From: Alistipes sp.
Lineage (GTDB): Bacteria > Bacteroidota > Bacteroidia > Bacteroidales > Rikenellaceae
Assembly (NCBI GenBank): GCA_017398555.1
Contig: JAFQFV010000023.1
Span: forward strand, 1 to 35,231
Reading direction: 5' to 3'
DNA length: 35,231 nucleotides
In this document: positions 24,260-33,000 of the stretch, one piece after another
How positions within the stretch are numbered: the stretch's first letter is position 1
How the letters are laid out: the number at the start of each line of letters is the position of its first letter
Notes under the pieces: generated by a model
Databases searched by the model: none
What the model saw: only the letters and a program-made list of their open reading frames with translations
Told to the model about the DNA's origin: nothing
Made by a program: the position numbers and the translations under genes

Positions 24260-25030
24260 CTACAACATTATCTTTGTTCCACTATCCTCATTCAGTTGTG
24301 CCGAGTGTTTGATAGTAACCACCTTCACTCCGCACTCCAAAGCACGAAAAGCACCGTCAATTTTTGGTATCATACCCTTATTGACAACGCCATCGGCAAG
24401 CAGCTCCTTATAACTCTGCGGGCGAATCTTAGCAATAACACTATTCGGGTCATCAATATCTGCCATAACGCCAGCCTTCTCAAAGCAGAAGACAAGCTCC
24501 GTCTCTACCTTTTGTGCCACAGCAACCGCCACAGCCGAGGCGACAGAGTCGGCATTACAATTAAGAAGTGTGCCATTGCCATCGTGCATAATCGAGCAGA
24601 ATACAGGCACCACACCGCGCTCGGTAAGGCTCAAAATAAAGTCTGCATCTACCCCCTCAACAGCAATATCGCCCACAAAGCCGAAATCTATCGGTGTTGC
24701 CGCACGACGAGCAGCCTTTACAACATTTGCATCGGCGCCCGACAGACCTATAGCGTTACACCCGGCAGCCTGCAACAGAGCAACGACGTGTTTATTGACA
24801 AGGCCCGCATAGACCATTGTAACAACGTCGAGCGTATCTCGGTCGGTCACCCTGCGGCCGTCTATCATCGTTGTCGGAATCTCCAACTTCTCGGCAAGGC
24901 GTGTTGCGAGCTTTCCGCCACCATGAATAAGGATTTTCGGCCCCTCCATAGCGGCAAAGTCGGCAACAAAGCGCTCAAGTGCCGCCTCGTTGTCGATAAC
25001 ATTTCCGCCTATCTTAACTACTTTTATCAT
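24260..25030 (-). CDS. argB: N-acylglutamate kinase (acetyl- or succinylglutamate kinase)
   Basis: The 256-residue amino acid kinase phosphorylates the gamma-carboxyl of N-acylglutamate. Landmarks are VVKIGGNVID at the start, ILIHGGGKLATRLAEKL, NCNADSVASAVAVAVAQKVE and GGVNKGMIPKI-like sequence (VVNKGMIPKIDGAF). In Bacteroides the natural substrate is reported to be N-succinylglutamate, and the rest of this operon agrees. It is short relative to hexameric, arginine-inhibited kinases and has no N-terminal extension, so arginine feedback is unlikely. It lies 12 bp after argF'. Confidence 0.94.
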   Translation of the reverse strand: MIKVVKIGGNVIDNEAALERFVADFAAMEGPKILIHGGGKLATRLAEKLEIPTTMIDGRRVTDRDTLDVVTMVYAGLVNKHVVALLQAAGCNAIGLSGADANVVKAARRAATPIDFGFVGDIAVEGVDADFILSLTERGVVPVFCSIMHDGNGTLLNCNADSVASAVAVAVAQKVETELVFCFEKAGVMADIDDPNSVIAKIRPQSYKELLADGVVNKGMIPKIDGAFRALECGVKVVTIKHSAQLNEDSGTKIML

Positions 25031-25042
25031 CTTGGGAATGTT

Positions 25043-25996
25043 CTACAAACTCTCCAACAGTCGTTTGATTACTACCTGTGCCGAAATCTCGCGGTTAGCT
25101 GCCTCCGGAATTACCAAACTGCGCTCGGATTCGATAACATCGTCAGTTACAATCATATTACGGCGCACAGGCAGGCAGTGCATAAAGTAGGCGTTGTTTG
25201 TAAGTGCCATCTTGCTGCTATCTACTGTCCAATCGCGGTCTGTAGAGAGCACTGCACCATAATTCTCATCCGCAAAGGCAGACCAATTCTTGGCGTAGAT
25301 AAAGTCTGCACCCTCAAAGGCCTTACGCTGGTCATACTCTATCTGCTCCGGGCGAACAAAGCGAGGGTCAAGCTCATAACCGTGTGGGTGGGTTACAACA
25401 AGCTCATAATCTGCCGCATTCATCCATTCGGCAAATGAGTTTGGTACAGCCTGTGGCAGTGCCTTCGGATGTGGAGCCCACGTAAGGACAACCTTCGGGC
25501 GAGCTCTCTTCTTATGCTCCTCAATAGTAATAAGGTCGGCAAAGCTCTGCAGTGGGTGACCCGTCGCCGCCTCCATCGAAAAGACAGGTCGGCCTGAGTA
25601 GCGGATAAACTGCTCGATAACGCGCTCCTCATAGTCCTCCTCCTTATTTTTCAGACCCGCAAACGAGCGCACGCCGATAATATCGCAGTAGCTACCCATA
25701 ACAGGTATAGCCTCCAGCAGATGCTCCGCCTTGTCGCCATCCATAACCACGCCGCGCTCGGTCTCAAGTTTCCACGCACCCTGATTGACATCAAGCACCA
25801 TAACATTCATACCCAGATTCATCGCCGCCTTCTGCGTCGAGAGTCGGGTACGGAGTGATGAGTTGAAGAATATCATCAGCAACGTCTTATTTCGTCCAAG
25901 TTCGGTATAGGCAAACTTGTTCTTCTTTATCTCTAAAGCCTCGGCAACGGCTGCGTTCAGGTCGCCAATATCGGCTACGGTAGTAAATTTTTGCAT
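25043..25996 (-). CDS. argF': N-succinyl/N-acetylornithine carbamoyltransferase
   Basis: The 317-residue protein carbamoylates N-acylornithine to N-acylcitrulline. It has the carbamoyl-phosphate motif SLRTR (47-51), ATGHPLQSFADL, VLTWAPHPKALPQAVPNSFAEW and MHCLPVRRN, typical of the acylornithine branch, not of ordinary ornithine transcarbamylases. The residue that sets acyl specificity (Pro90 in the B. fragilis succinyl enzyme, Glu92 in the Xanthomonas acetyl enzyme) appears to be Ala90 in MDGDKAEHLLE, which argues against the acetyl type. It overlaps the argD stop by one base. Confidence 0.94.
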   Translation of the reverse strand: MQKFTTVADIGDLNAAVAEALEIKKNKFAYTELGRNKTLLMIFFNSSLRTRLSTQKAAMNLGMNVMVLDVNQGAWKLETERGVVMDGDKAEHLLEAIPVMGSYCDIIGVRSFAGLKNKEEDYEERVIEQFIRYSGRPVFSMEAATGHPLQSFADLITIEEHKKRARPKVVLTWAPHPKALPQAVPNSFAEWMNAADYELVVTHPHGYELDPRFVRPEQIEYDQRKAFEGADFIYAKNWSAFADENYGAVLSTDRDWTVDSSKMALTNNAYFMHCLPVRRNMIVTDDVIESERSLVIPEAANREISAQVVIKRLLESL

Positions 25997-27117
25997 TATA
26001 ATATCTCTTTGAAATTCTTAAGGAATATATCTGCCTGCTCGCGGGTAAGGGTCAGTGCAGGGAGCAGTCGAACGGTCGTTGCACCCGCGCCACCTGTGAA
26101 TATATGGCGCTCGAAGAGTAGGCGCTTGCGCATCTCCGAAGCCGAGCCCTCTATCTCGATACCAATCATCAGTCCGCGACCGCGCACCTGTTTTAGTTGT
26201 GGTATCTTCTTCAGCTCATCTATAAGATACTGACCCACCTCACGGGCATTTGCAACAAGATTTTCGCTCTCGATAACCTCAAGCACCGCTATAGCCGCAG
26301 CACAAGCGAGGTGATTTCCGCCAAAGGTTGTGCCGAGCATACCATACCACGGCTTAAAGTGCGGCGCAATCAGCACACCACCCATCGGGAAACCGTTGGC
26401 AATACCCTTGGCAACGGTAATAATATCCGCCTTAATACCAGAATGTTGGTGGGCAAAGAAGTCGCCACTTCTGCCATAGCCAGACTGTATTTCGTCGGCG
26501 ATAAGCACAACATCATACCTTGTCGTAACCTCTCGAAGAGCCACAAAAAACTCATCTGTCGGGCAGTGGATACCCGCTACGCCCTGAATACCCTCGATAA
26601 TCACTGCGCAGAACTCCCCCGTTGCCAGCTTCGCCTCCACAGCCTCAATATCGCCAAGAGCGACGAACTCAACATTCTCTGTCTGATTAAACGGCGCGAC
26701 AATCTTCGGGTTATCTGTAGCCGCCACAGCTCCCGATGTTCTACCGTGGAAAGCCGCCTTAAAGGCGAGCAATTTTCTCTTACCCGTATGGAAAGAGGCG
26801 AGCTTTACGGCATTCTCATTAGCCTCCGCGCCCGAATTACAGAGAAAGAGCGAGTAGTCTGTATATCCACTCACACGACCCAACTTCTCGGCAAGTACCC
26901 CCTGCAGAGAGTTCTGCACAGAGTTTGAGTAGAAGCCCAAACGAGCCACCTGCTCACTTACAGCCTTGACATAGTGCGGATGGCAGTGGCCGATACTGAT
27001 TACCGCATGGCCACCATAGAGGTCGAGATACTTTGTTCCCGCCGCATCATATACATAATTTCCACATCCTCTCGTAGGCTCAATGTCGTAAAGAGGATAG
27101 ACATCAAACATCTTCAT
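25996..27117 (-). CDS. argD: N-acylornithine aminotransferase
   Basis: The 373-residue class III PLP aminotransferase converts N-acylglutamate semialdehyde to N-acylornithine with glutamate as donor. Visible are GHCHPHYVKAVSEQ, CNSGAEANENAVKLA, FHGRTSGAVAATDNP, LIADEIQSGYGRSG (cofactor Asp) and the PLP lysine region ITVAKGIANGFPMGG. It shares one base with the stop of argC upstream and with the start of argF' downstream (TAATG junctions), so the three are translationally coupled. Confidence 0.95.
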   Translation of the reverse strand: MKMFDVYPLYDIEPTRGCGNYVYDAAGTKYLDLYGGHAVISIGHCHPHYVKAVSEQVARLGFYSNSVQNSLQGVLAEKLGRVSGYTDYSLFLCNSGAEANENAVKLASFHTGKRKLLAFKAAFHGRTSGAVAATDNPKIVAPFNQTENVEFVALGDIEAVEAKLATGEFCAVIIEGIQGVAGIHCPTDEFFVALREVTTRYDVVLIADEIQSGYGRSGDFFAHQHSGIKADIITVAKGIANGFPMGGVLIAPHFKPWYGMLGTTFGGNHLACAAAIAVLEVIESENLVANAREVGQYLIDELKKIPQLKQVRGRGLMIGIEIEGSASEMRKRLLFERHIFTGGAGATTVRLLPALTLTREQADIFLKNFKEIL

Positions 27118-28079
27118 TAGAACGCACTCGGTTTAAGGTTCAGACCCAACTTCTCGTCAAGTCCGAGCATTATATTCATATTCTGCACAGCCTGTCCCGA
27201 AGCACCCTTAAGCAGGTTGTCGATAACAGATACGATGTGCAGTTTATTGCCATACTTCGCCACGCGGACAATGGCCTTATTGGTATTTACCACCTGCTTG
27301 AGGTCAATCTCGCGCTCGGCAACAAAGGTAAATGCCGCATCGGCGTAGTAGTTCTTATAAAGCTCTACCGCCTGCTCGGCTGTAAGGTCACTTTCGGTAT
27401 ATACCGATGCAAAAATTCCACGTGCAAAGTCACCTCGCATCGGCACAAAGTTCACATCGTCTGCAAAAGATGGCTGAAGCATCTTTAGTGTGCGACGTAT
27501 CTCTATAAGGTGCTGATGCTCAAAGGCTTTATAGACCGAAATATTATCATTTCGCCAGCTAAAGTGTGTGGTTGCACCAGGTTTCACGCCTGCGCCCGTA
27601 GAGCCTGTGATAGCGGTAATATGCACCTCGCTCTTGAGCAATCCATTTGCTGCAAGTGGCAGCAGTGCCAGCTGTATAGCCGTTGCAAAGCAGCCCGGAT
27701 TGGCAAGGCGAACGGTCTGAGCAATACGCTTGCGATTTACCTCCGGAAGGCCATAGACATAACCACAGCTCTCATCACGGAAGTCCTGCGCAAGGTCGAT
27801 AACCTTAAGCGTTGCCGGCAGTGGATTCTCCTCCCAAAACTTACGGCTCTGGCCATGTGCCGAGCAGAGGAAGAGAAGATCTACCGCCGAGAGGTCATAG
27901 CTATCCGAAAAGCGCAAATCGGTCTCGCCGATAAGGCCGCCGTGGATGTCGCTCACAGCATTTCCTGCATTGCTTGTCGAGTGGATAAAGGCTATCTCTA
28001 CGGCAGGGTGGTTGATAAGAAGTCGTATCAACTCGCCCGCAGTATAACCTGCACCACCGATAATTCCAACCTTAACCAT
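27117..28079 (-). CDS. argC: N-acetyl-gamma-glutamyl-phosphate reductase
   Basis: The 320-residue protein reduces N-acylglutamyl phosphate to the semialdehyde with NADPH. It has the N-terminal GIIGGAGYTAGELIRLL nucleotide fold, the active-site cysteine in LANPGCFATAIQLAL, and ITGSTGAGVKPGATTHFSWR. Length is typical. Start and stop both overlap neighbours by one base (argG before, argD after). As with argB, the acyl group here is probably succinyl. Confidence 0.96.
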   Translation of the reverse strand: MVKVGIIGGAGYTAGELIRLLINHPAVEIAFIHSTSNAGNAVSDIHGGLIGETDLRFSDSYDLSAVDLLFLCSAHGQSRKFWEENPLPATLKVIDLAQDFRDESCGYVYGLPEVNRKRIAQTVRLANPGCFATAIQLALLPLAANGLLKSEVHITAITGSTGAGVKPGATTHFSWRNDNISVYKAFEHQHLIEIRRTLKMLQPSFADDVNFVPMRGDFARGIFASVYTESDLTAEQAVELYKNYYADAAFTFVAEREIDLKQVVNTNKAIVRVAKYGNKLHIVSVIDNLLKGASGQAVQNMNIMLGLDEKLGLNLKPSAF

Positions 28080-29272
28080 TACTTATGAGATTTGTTATAG
28101 TAAATCTTCATCGAGTTTGCCATAATCTTTGTGAAGCCCTTAACATCATCGGCACTCCACGCCTTATTCACCTCACCGTACTCACCAAAGTCGGTCTTCA
28201 TCAAATCGAAGTCTGAGGTTACACCGACAAGGGTATAGCTATATGGGCGGAGGGTAATCTCTACCGTACCATCAACCTTTGCCTGTGTGCTCTCGAGGAA
28301 TGCCTCCATATCGCGCATTACAGGGTCGAGATACTGAGCCTCGTGGAGGAACATACCGTACCAAGTACCAATCTGATCCTTCCAATACTGCTGCCACTTG
28401 GTAAGGGTGTGCTTCTCCAGCATCTTATGCGCTGCGATGATAAGCATAGGCGCTGCTGCCTCAAAGCCAACACGGCCCTTGATACCGATAATTGTATCGC
28501 CGATGTGCATATCACGACCGATGCCATAAGCTGAACCGATAGCCTCCACAGCACGAATAGCCGCCACCTTATCGGTATATTCCACACCATTTACAGCCGA
28601 CAGCTCGCCCTTTGCAAATGTCAGTTTCAGACTCTGCTCACCCTCGGCAGTTACCTGGCTTGGATATGCGCTCTCAGGCAGGGTCTGCTCCGAGCGAAGG
28701 GTCTCCTTGCCACCGATACTTGTGCCCCAAAGGCCCTTGTTGATAGAGTACTCCATCTTCACAAAGTCAGCCTGATAGCCATGCTCCTTGAGGTAGTTAA
28801 TCTCATACTCGCGGGTAAGGGTCATATCACGTGTAGGGGTGATAATCTCAATCTGCGGAGCGAGAATCTGGAAGGTCAAGTCGAAACGCACCTGGTCATT
28901 TCCCGCACCTGTAGAGCCGTGAGCAACACAATCTGCGCCAACACTCTTCGCATACTCGATAATGGCGATAGCCTGGAAAGTACGCTCTGACGATACAGAG
29001 ATTGGGTAGGTTCCATTACGCAGAATATTACCATAGACCATATACTTGATGCTCTGCTCATAGTACTGCTGGGTAATATCGAGCGTTGCGTGCTTGGTAG
29101 CGCCCAAATCGTATGCGCGCTTCTCGATAGCGGCGAGCTCCTCCTCCGAGAAACCACCTGTATTAGCGATAGCCGTATAGACCTCGTAGCCCAACTCCTC
29201 ACTGAGATATTTTACACAAAAAGAGGTATCAAGACCTCCACTGAATGCAAGTACAACCTTTTTCTTAGCCAT
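28079..29272 (-). CDS. argG: Argininosuccinate synthase
   Basis: The 397-residue ATP-dependent enzyme joins citrulline and aspartate. It begins MAKKKVVLAFSGGLDTSFCVKYL with the PP-loop SGGLDTS, and contains ADCVAHGSTGAGNDQVRFD and the family core downstream. Length is normal. It is the second gene of the arginine operon, 16 bp after the GNAT gene, and its stop overlaps the argC start. Confidence 0.97.
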   Translation of the reverse strand: MAKKKVVLAFSGGLDTSFCVKYLSEELGYEVYTAIANTGGFSEEELAAIEKRAYDLGATKHATLDITQQYYEQSIKYMVYGNILRNGTYPISVSSERTFQAIAIIEYAKSVGADCVAHGSTGAGNDQVRFDLTFQILAPQIEIITPTRDMTLTREYEINYLKEHGYQADFVKMEYSINKGLWGTSIGGKETLRSEQTLPESAYPSQVTAEGEQSLKLTFAKGELSAVNGVEYTDKVAAIRAVEAIGSAYGIGRDMHIGDTIIGIKGRVGFEAAAPMLIIAAHKMLEKHTLTKWQQYWKDQIGTWYGMFLHEAQYLDPVMRDMEAFLESTQAKVDGTVEITLRPYSYTLVGVTSDFDLMKTDFGEYGEVNKAWSADDVKGFTKIMANSMKIYYNKSHK

Positions 29273-29288
29273 AGTATTATTGTTTTTA

Positions 29289-29906
29289 TTATTTCAAATG
29301 GAAAAATTTCGTAAGTTTATTCTTCAGCGCCATCCAATATGGTTGAATAGAGGAGCTACCCGGCAGCGGAGTCTTTGGGTCGTAGAGCATACCTGTACAG
29401 AGGCACATACGACGGTTATTTCGCTGCAAAATATCGTAATTACAGCACCCCTCACAGCCCTTCCAGAACTCCTCGTCATCGGTAAGCTCAGAGAATGTCA
29501 CCGGCTTATAACCGAGGCGGGTATTGAGCTTCATCACCGGAAGAGAGGTTGTGATACTGAATATCTTGGCATACGGAAAGCGGGCACGGGCAAGCTCGAA
29601 AGTTCGCGCCTTAATCTGCGCCGCAATACCTGCGTGGCGATACTGAGGATCAACAATAAGACCCGAAGTTGCAACATAATCGCCGTGACCCCAGCACTCG
29701 ATATAGCTAAAACCGACAAGACGGTCGCCATCAAGAGCCACAACAGCCTTGCCACCACTTATCTTTGTCGAGATATACTCCGGACTACGCTTGGCAATGC
29801 CTGTTCCACGCTGCAGAGCCGACTCGTATATCAGCCGGCAAATCTGCTCAACATAGACAAGATGCTCCTCGCTTGCAAAGAGGACTTTTATTGAATTATT
29901 ATTCAT
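29289..29906 (-). CDS. GNAT acyltransferase, probable N-succinylglutamate (N-acylglutamate) synthase
   Basis: The 205-residue protein has a GNAT acyl-CoA-binding core (about 50-135; VDPQYRHAGIAAQIKARTF carries the pyrophosphate loop). It leads the arginine operon, which otherwise lacks a first-step enzyme; no argA or argJ is present. From memory, a related GNAT protein in the Bacteroides thetaiotaomicron arg cluster has been assigned as N-succinylglutamate synthase by genetics. The function here is therefore inferred from position and family. Oddly, a C-terminal extension has a Cys cluster C151-x2-CC and C168-x-C170 that could bind metal. The start ATG lies within an ARG-box-like operator. 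Confidence 0.8.
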   Translation of the reverse strand: MNNNSIKVLFASEEHLVYVEQICRLIYESALQRGTGIAKRSPEYISTKISGGKAVVALDGDRLVGFSYIECWGHGDYVATSGLIVDPQYRHAGIAAQIKARTFELARARFPYAKIFSITTSLPVMKLNTRLGYKPVTFSELTDDEEFWKGCEGCCNYDILQRNNRRMCLCTGMLYDPKTPLPGSSSIQPYWMALKNKLTKFFHLK

Positions 29907-29926
29907 TATTTATGAATTTTATTCGA
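29892..29926 (-). promoter_or_regulatory. Tandem ARG-box-like operators at the start of the arginine operon
   Basis: TGAATTATTATTCA (29892-29905) matches the ArgR core TGAAT-N4-ATTCA exactly. A second TGAAT starts at 29913, exactly 21 bp on, the spacing of paired 18-bp ARG boxes with a 3-bp gap; its right half is degenerate (ATTCG one base early). The boxes cover the GNAT start codon and 5' UTR, downstream of the predicted transcription start near 29948. No ArgR gene is in the window. Confidence 0.55.
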
Positions 29927-29953
29927 TTTATCTAACTAACTCAAAAAGATGAG

Positions 29954-29996
29954 CAAATTTAGCTATTTTTCATTAATATTCAAAGAGAATAGCTAA
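29954..29996 (-). promoter_or_regulatory. Arginine operon promoter with overlapping 9-bp dyad
   Basis: On the minus strand TTTG (29984-29981), 19 nt and TAAATTTG (29961-29954) match the Bacteroidota consensus. A perfect 9-bp inverted repeat, TTAGCTATT (29996-29988) and AATAGCTAA (29967-29959), brackets the promoter and includes part of the -7 element, which suggests a regulator-binding site. The 5' UTR would be about 42 nt. Confidence 0.7.
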
Positions 29997-30015
29997 AAAA
30001 GTTGTTTTAGGTGGT

Positions 30016-30050
30016 AAAAAAGCGGAGCAGCACCGATAGATGCCGCTCCG
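30016..30050 (-). terminator. Intrinsic terminator of metF-metH
   Basis: On the minus strand CGGAGCGGC (30050-30042) pairs over 9 bp (one G-U) with GCTGCTCCG (30031-30023), followed by C and six T. It lies 13 bp after the metH stop. Confidence 0.9.
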
Positions 30051-30062
30051 ATATATTGCATA

Positions 30063-33000
30063 TTATGCAATTATGAAATATTTTGCAACTTCTGAGTTGA
30101 TATAGAGTCCGCAGACCGAAGATTGAGGGTACATCGCGCCCGACTCTGTAAGCGTTATACCTATATCTTTGAGATGAAGAACCCTATCGATATCGAAAAT
30201 TATCCGCTGATTTGGCAGGCAGGAGTAGCCGACAGCAGGGCGTATTCCACGATATTTTGCAGCAAAGAGTTGAGGGATTGTAAGGCGATCTTCCGCCTCT
30301 ATAAGCTCCTTATGGTTGTCATAGGCGAAGTACCAATTATAGCGCATTTGACGGTGCATATACTCACTCGCAGCCTCGACAACTCTATCTGCAACAGACT
30401 GATAGAGCAGCGCGTTATAGTCATCGCCACCCTCCTTAAAGCGCTCTATAGCCGACACAAGGCGTTTTGGAATGGTTACGGCAAAGAGACAAAGAGCATC
30501 ATCAAACTCTTTCGGTGCCACAAAATCGGCAAGAGAAAGTGCCACCCCATCGGCATTAACCACTCTCTGACGAGGGGTCGGAATCTTAATTTCGCCTATC
30601 TTGCCATTGCTAATGACAATACTATCCCCATCAGACCAAGCCCTGAACGACTCTACCCTACCTCTAATCTTCTGATTTGCTATACGATTCAAAATCTTCT
30701 CCGCTTCGGCTCTCATAGCTCGACCCTCTTTAGTATATGGAGAGGTACGCCAGAAGTGGTGGAAACTACGCCAATTTATATACTTGCGGATAGTCGAAAC
30801 GGTGATATTCTTCGGGGTCCATCGGAGCATAAACATCTCTCTATCCCAGCCCGACAGAGCCCTATTCCAATCGACAGCAATACGCGGAAGTTGTTTATTA
30901 TCAGCCGTTTCCCTACCTTCAAACTCTTGACGCAGCTGCTGTTGTTCGCTCTTTAGAGCCGAGATAATCTGCTCACGCTCAGCGCCCATAAGTTGCAGGG
31001 CTATAACAGGATTTTGCGACGCATCCTTGATATGAAATACCGGCCCATCATATAGTGGCGCAATCTTCACAGCCGTATGCAGAGCAGACGTGGTCGCACC
31101 GCTGATAAAGAGCGGCACATCTACGCCAGCTTCACGGAGCATTGTTGCGGTATTGCACATCTGCTCCAACGAAGGGGTGATAAGACCGCTAAGTCCAATA
31201 TAATCAACACTATAGCTCTTTGCAGCAGCGACAATATCTTGCGGGCTGACCATAACTCCCAAGTCGATAACCTCAAAGCCATTGCAGCGCAGAATTACAG
31301 CTGCGATATTCTTTCCGATATCGTGAACATCGCCCTTTACGGTCGCAACAAGGTACTTACCAACGCTCTTTGTGCTGCTCGACTGCTCGATATATGGCTG
31401 CAAAATTGCCACTGCGCGTTTCATTGTTCGGGCAGTCTTTACCACCTGCGGCAAGAACATCTTACCCTCGCCAAAGAGCCTTCCCACGCGCATCATACCC
31501 TGCATCAGTGGCTGTTCGATAATTGTTGCAGCCGATGGATATACCTCCAATGCTTGCATCAAATCATCCTCCAAATACCTCTCATCGCCACGTTGCAGAG
31601 CCTCGGCAAGGCGCTCCTCAAGCGAGATTGAGGCTCGGTCTGTCACCCCTTTCTGCTCAACAGTGTTTGAAAGATAGCCGCTTGCAATCTGTGTAAGTCG
31701 CTCGGCAGCATCACTCTTGCGAGCCAAAACAACATCCTCAAGTGCCTCTCTTAACTGCTCATCAATATCCTCGTACATCACTGATGTTGAAGGATTTACG
31801 ATAGCCATATCCATACCCGCCTGTAGTGCGTGGTAGAGAAAAACGGCGTGCATAGCCTCTCGGATATAGTTATTGCCGCGGAAGGCAAAAGAGAGGTTGC
31901 TCACACCTCCGCTAATATGTGTATTGGGAAGATTTTGTCTAATCCACGCCGTAGCCTCGATAAAGTTGAGTGCGTATCTGTCATGCTCAGCAATACCCGT
32001 CGCTACGGTCAGAATATTTGGGTCAAAGATTATATCGCGCGCATCAAAACCGACCCTCTCGGTAAGCAGATGGTATGCCCTATTGCAAATCTCAATCTTG
32101 CGCTCGGTCGTTGTCGCCTGTCCCTGCTCGTCAAATGCCATGACAACCAACGCCGCGCCAAAACTCTTGACAATCGCCGCACGCTGAACAAATAACTCCT
32201 CGCCCTCTTTGAGCGACAGAGAGTTTACAATGGCCTTGCCCTGTATAGCCTTCAGTGCTGCAACGACAACCTCAAAACAGGACGAATCGACCATCCACGG
32301 CACACGTGCAATATCTGGTTCTGATGCCATAATATTCAGGAACTCAACCATTTGGCTCTCTGTATCGAGCATTGCATCGTCCATATTTATATCGAGCACC
32401 ATAGCCCCATCCTCGACCTGCTTACGAGCAATGGCAAGCGCCTCGGTATAATTTTTCTCGCTGATAAGCCTTAAGAATTTACGACTTCCCGCCACATTAC
32501 ACCTCTCGCCCACATTGACGAATGTTCCATCCGGCTCCAAAGCCTCAAGGCCGGCAAGCCACGCGCTCTGTCGTCCCTTCGTCTGGCGCGGAGCGATACC
32601 CGTCACCGCCTCTGCAATTGCCGCAATATGATCAGGGGTAGAGCCACAGCAACCACCGACAATATTGACAATACCTCGACGAGCAAAACGTGCAATATTT
32701 TCTGCCATCATCTGCGGAGTTTGGTCATATCGACCCATTGCATCAGGCAGACCTGCATTTGGATAAGCGCTTATATAACAAGATGTTAGTCCTGACAACT
32801 CACGCAAGAAGGGCTCCATCTTCTCTGCTCCAAATGAGCAGTTCAGACCTATCGTTGTAAGGTTAAAATGCGCTACCGAAGCCACCACAGCCTCAAGAGT
32901 CTGTCCCGAGAGCGTACGCCCGGCCTCATCGGCAATAGTGAGCGAAAGCATTATCGGCAGGCGTATTTTTTTCTGCTTAAAAACCTCTTCGGCAGCCATC

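Noticed and set aside
24296-25438. Open frame of 380 codons on the plus strand, antisense to argB and argF'
   Set aside because: The opposite strand holds two complete, motif-bearing enzymes; the antisense frame has no recognisable domain, is Cys/His-rich as expected from reversed codon bias, and has no promoter.
29907-29950. Arginine leader-peptide attenuator analogous to the aromatic one
   Set aside because: No short frame with Arg codons and no terminator stem lie between the promoter and the GNAT gene.
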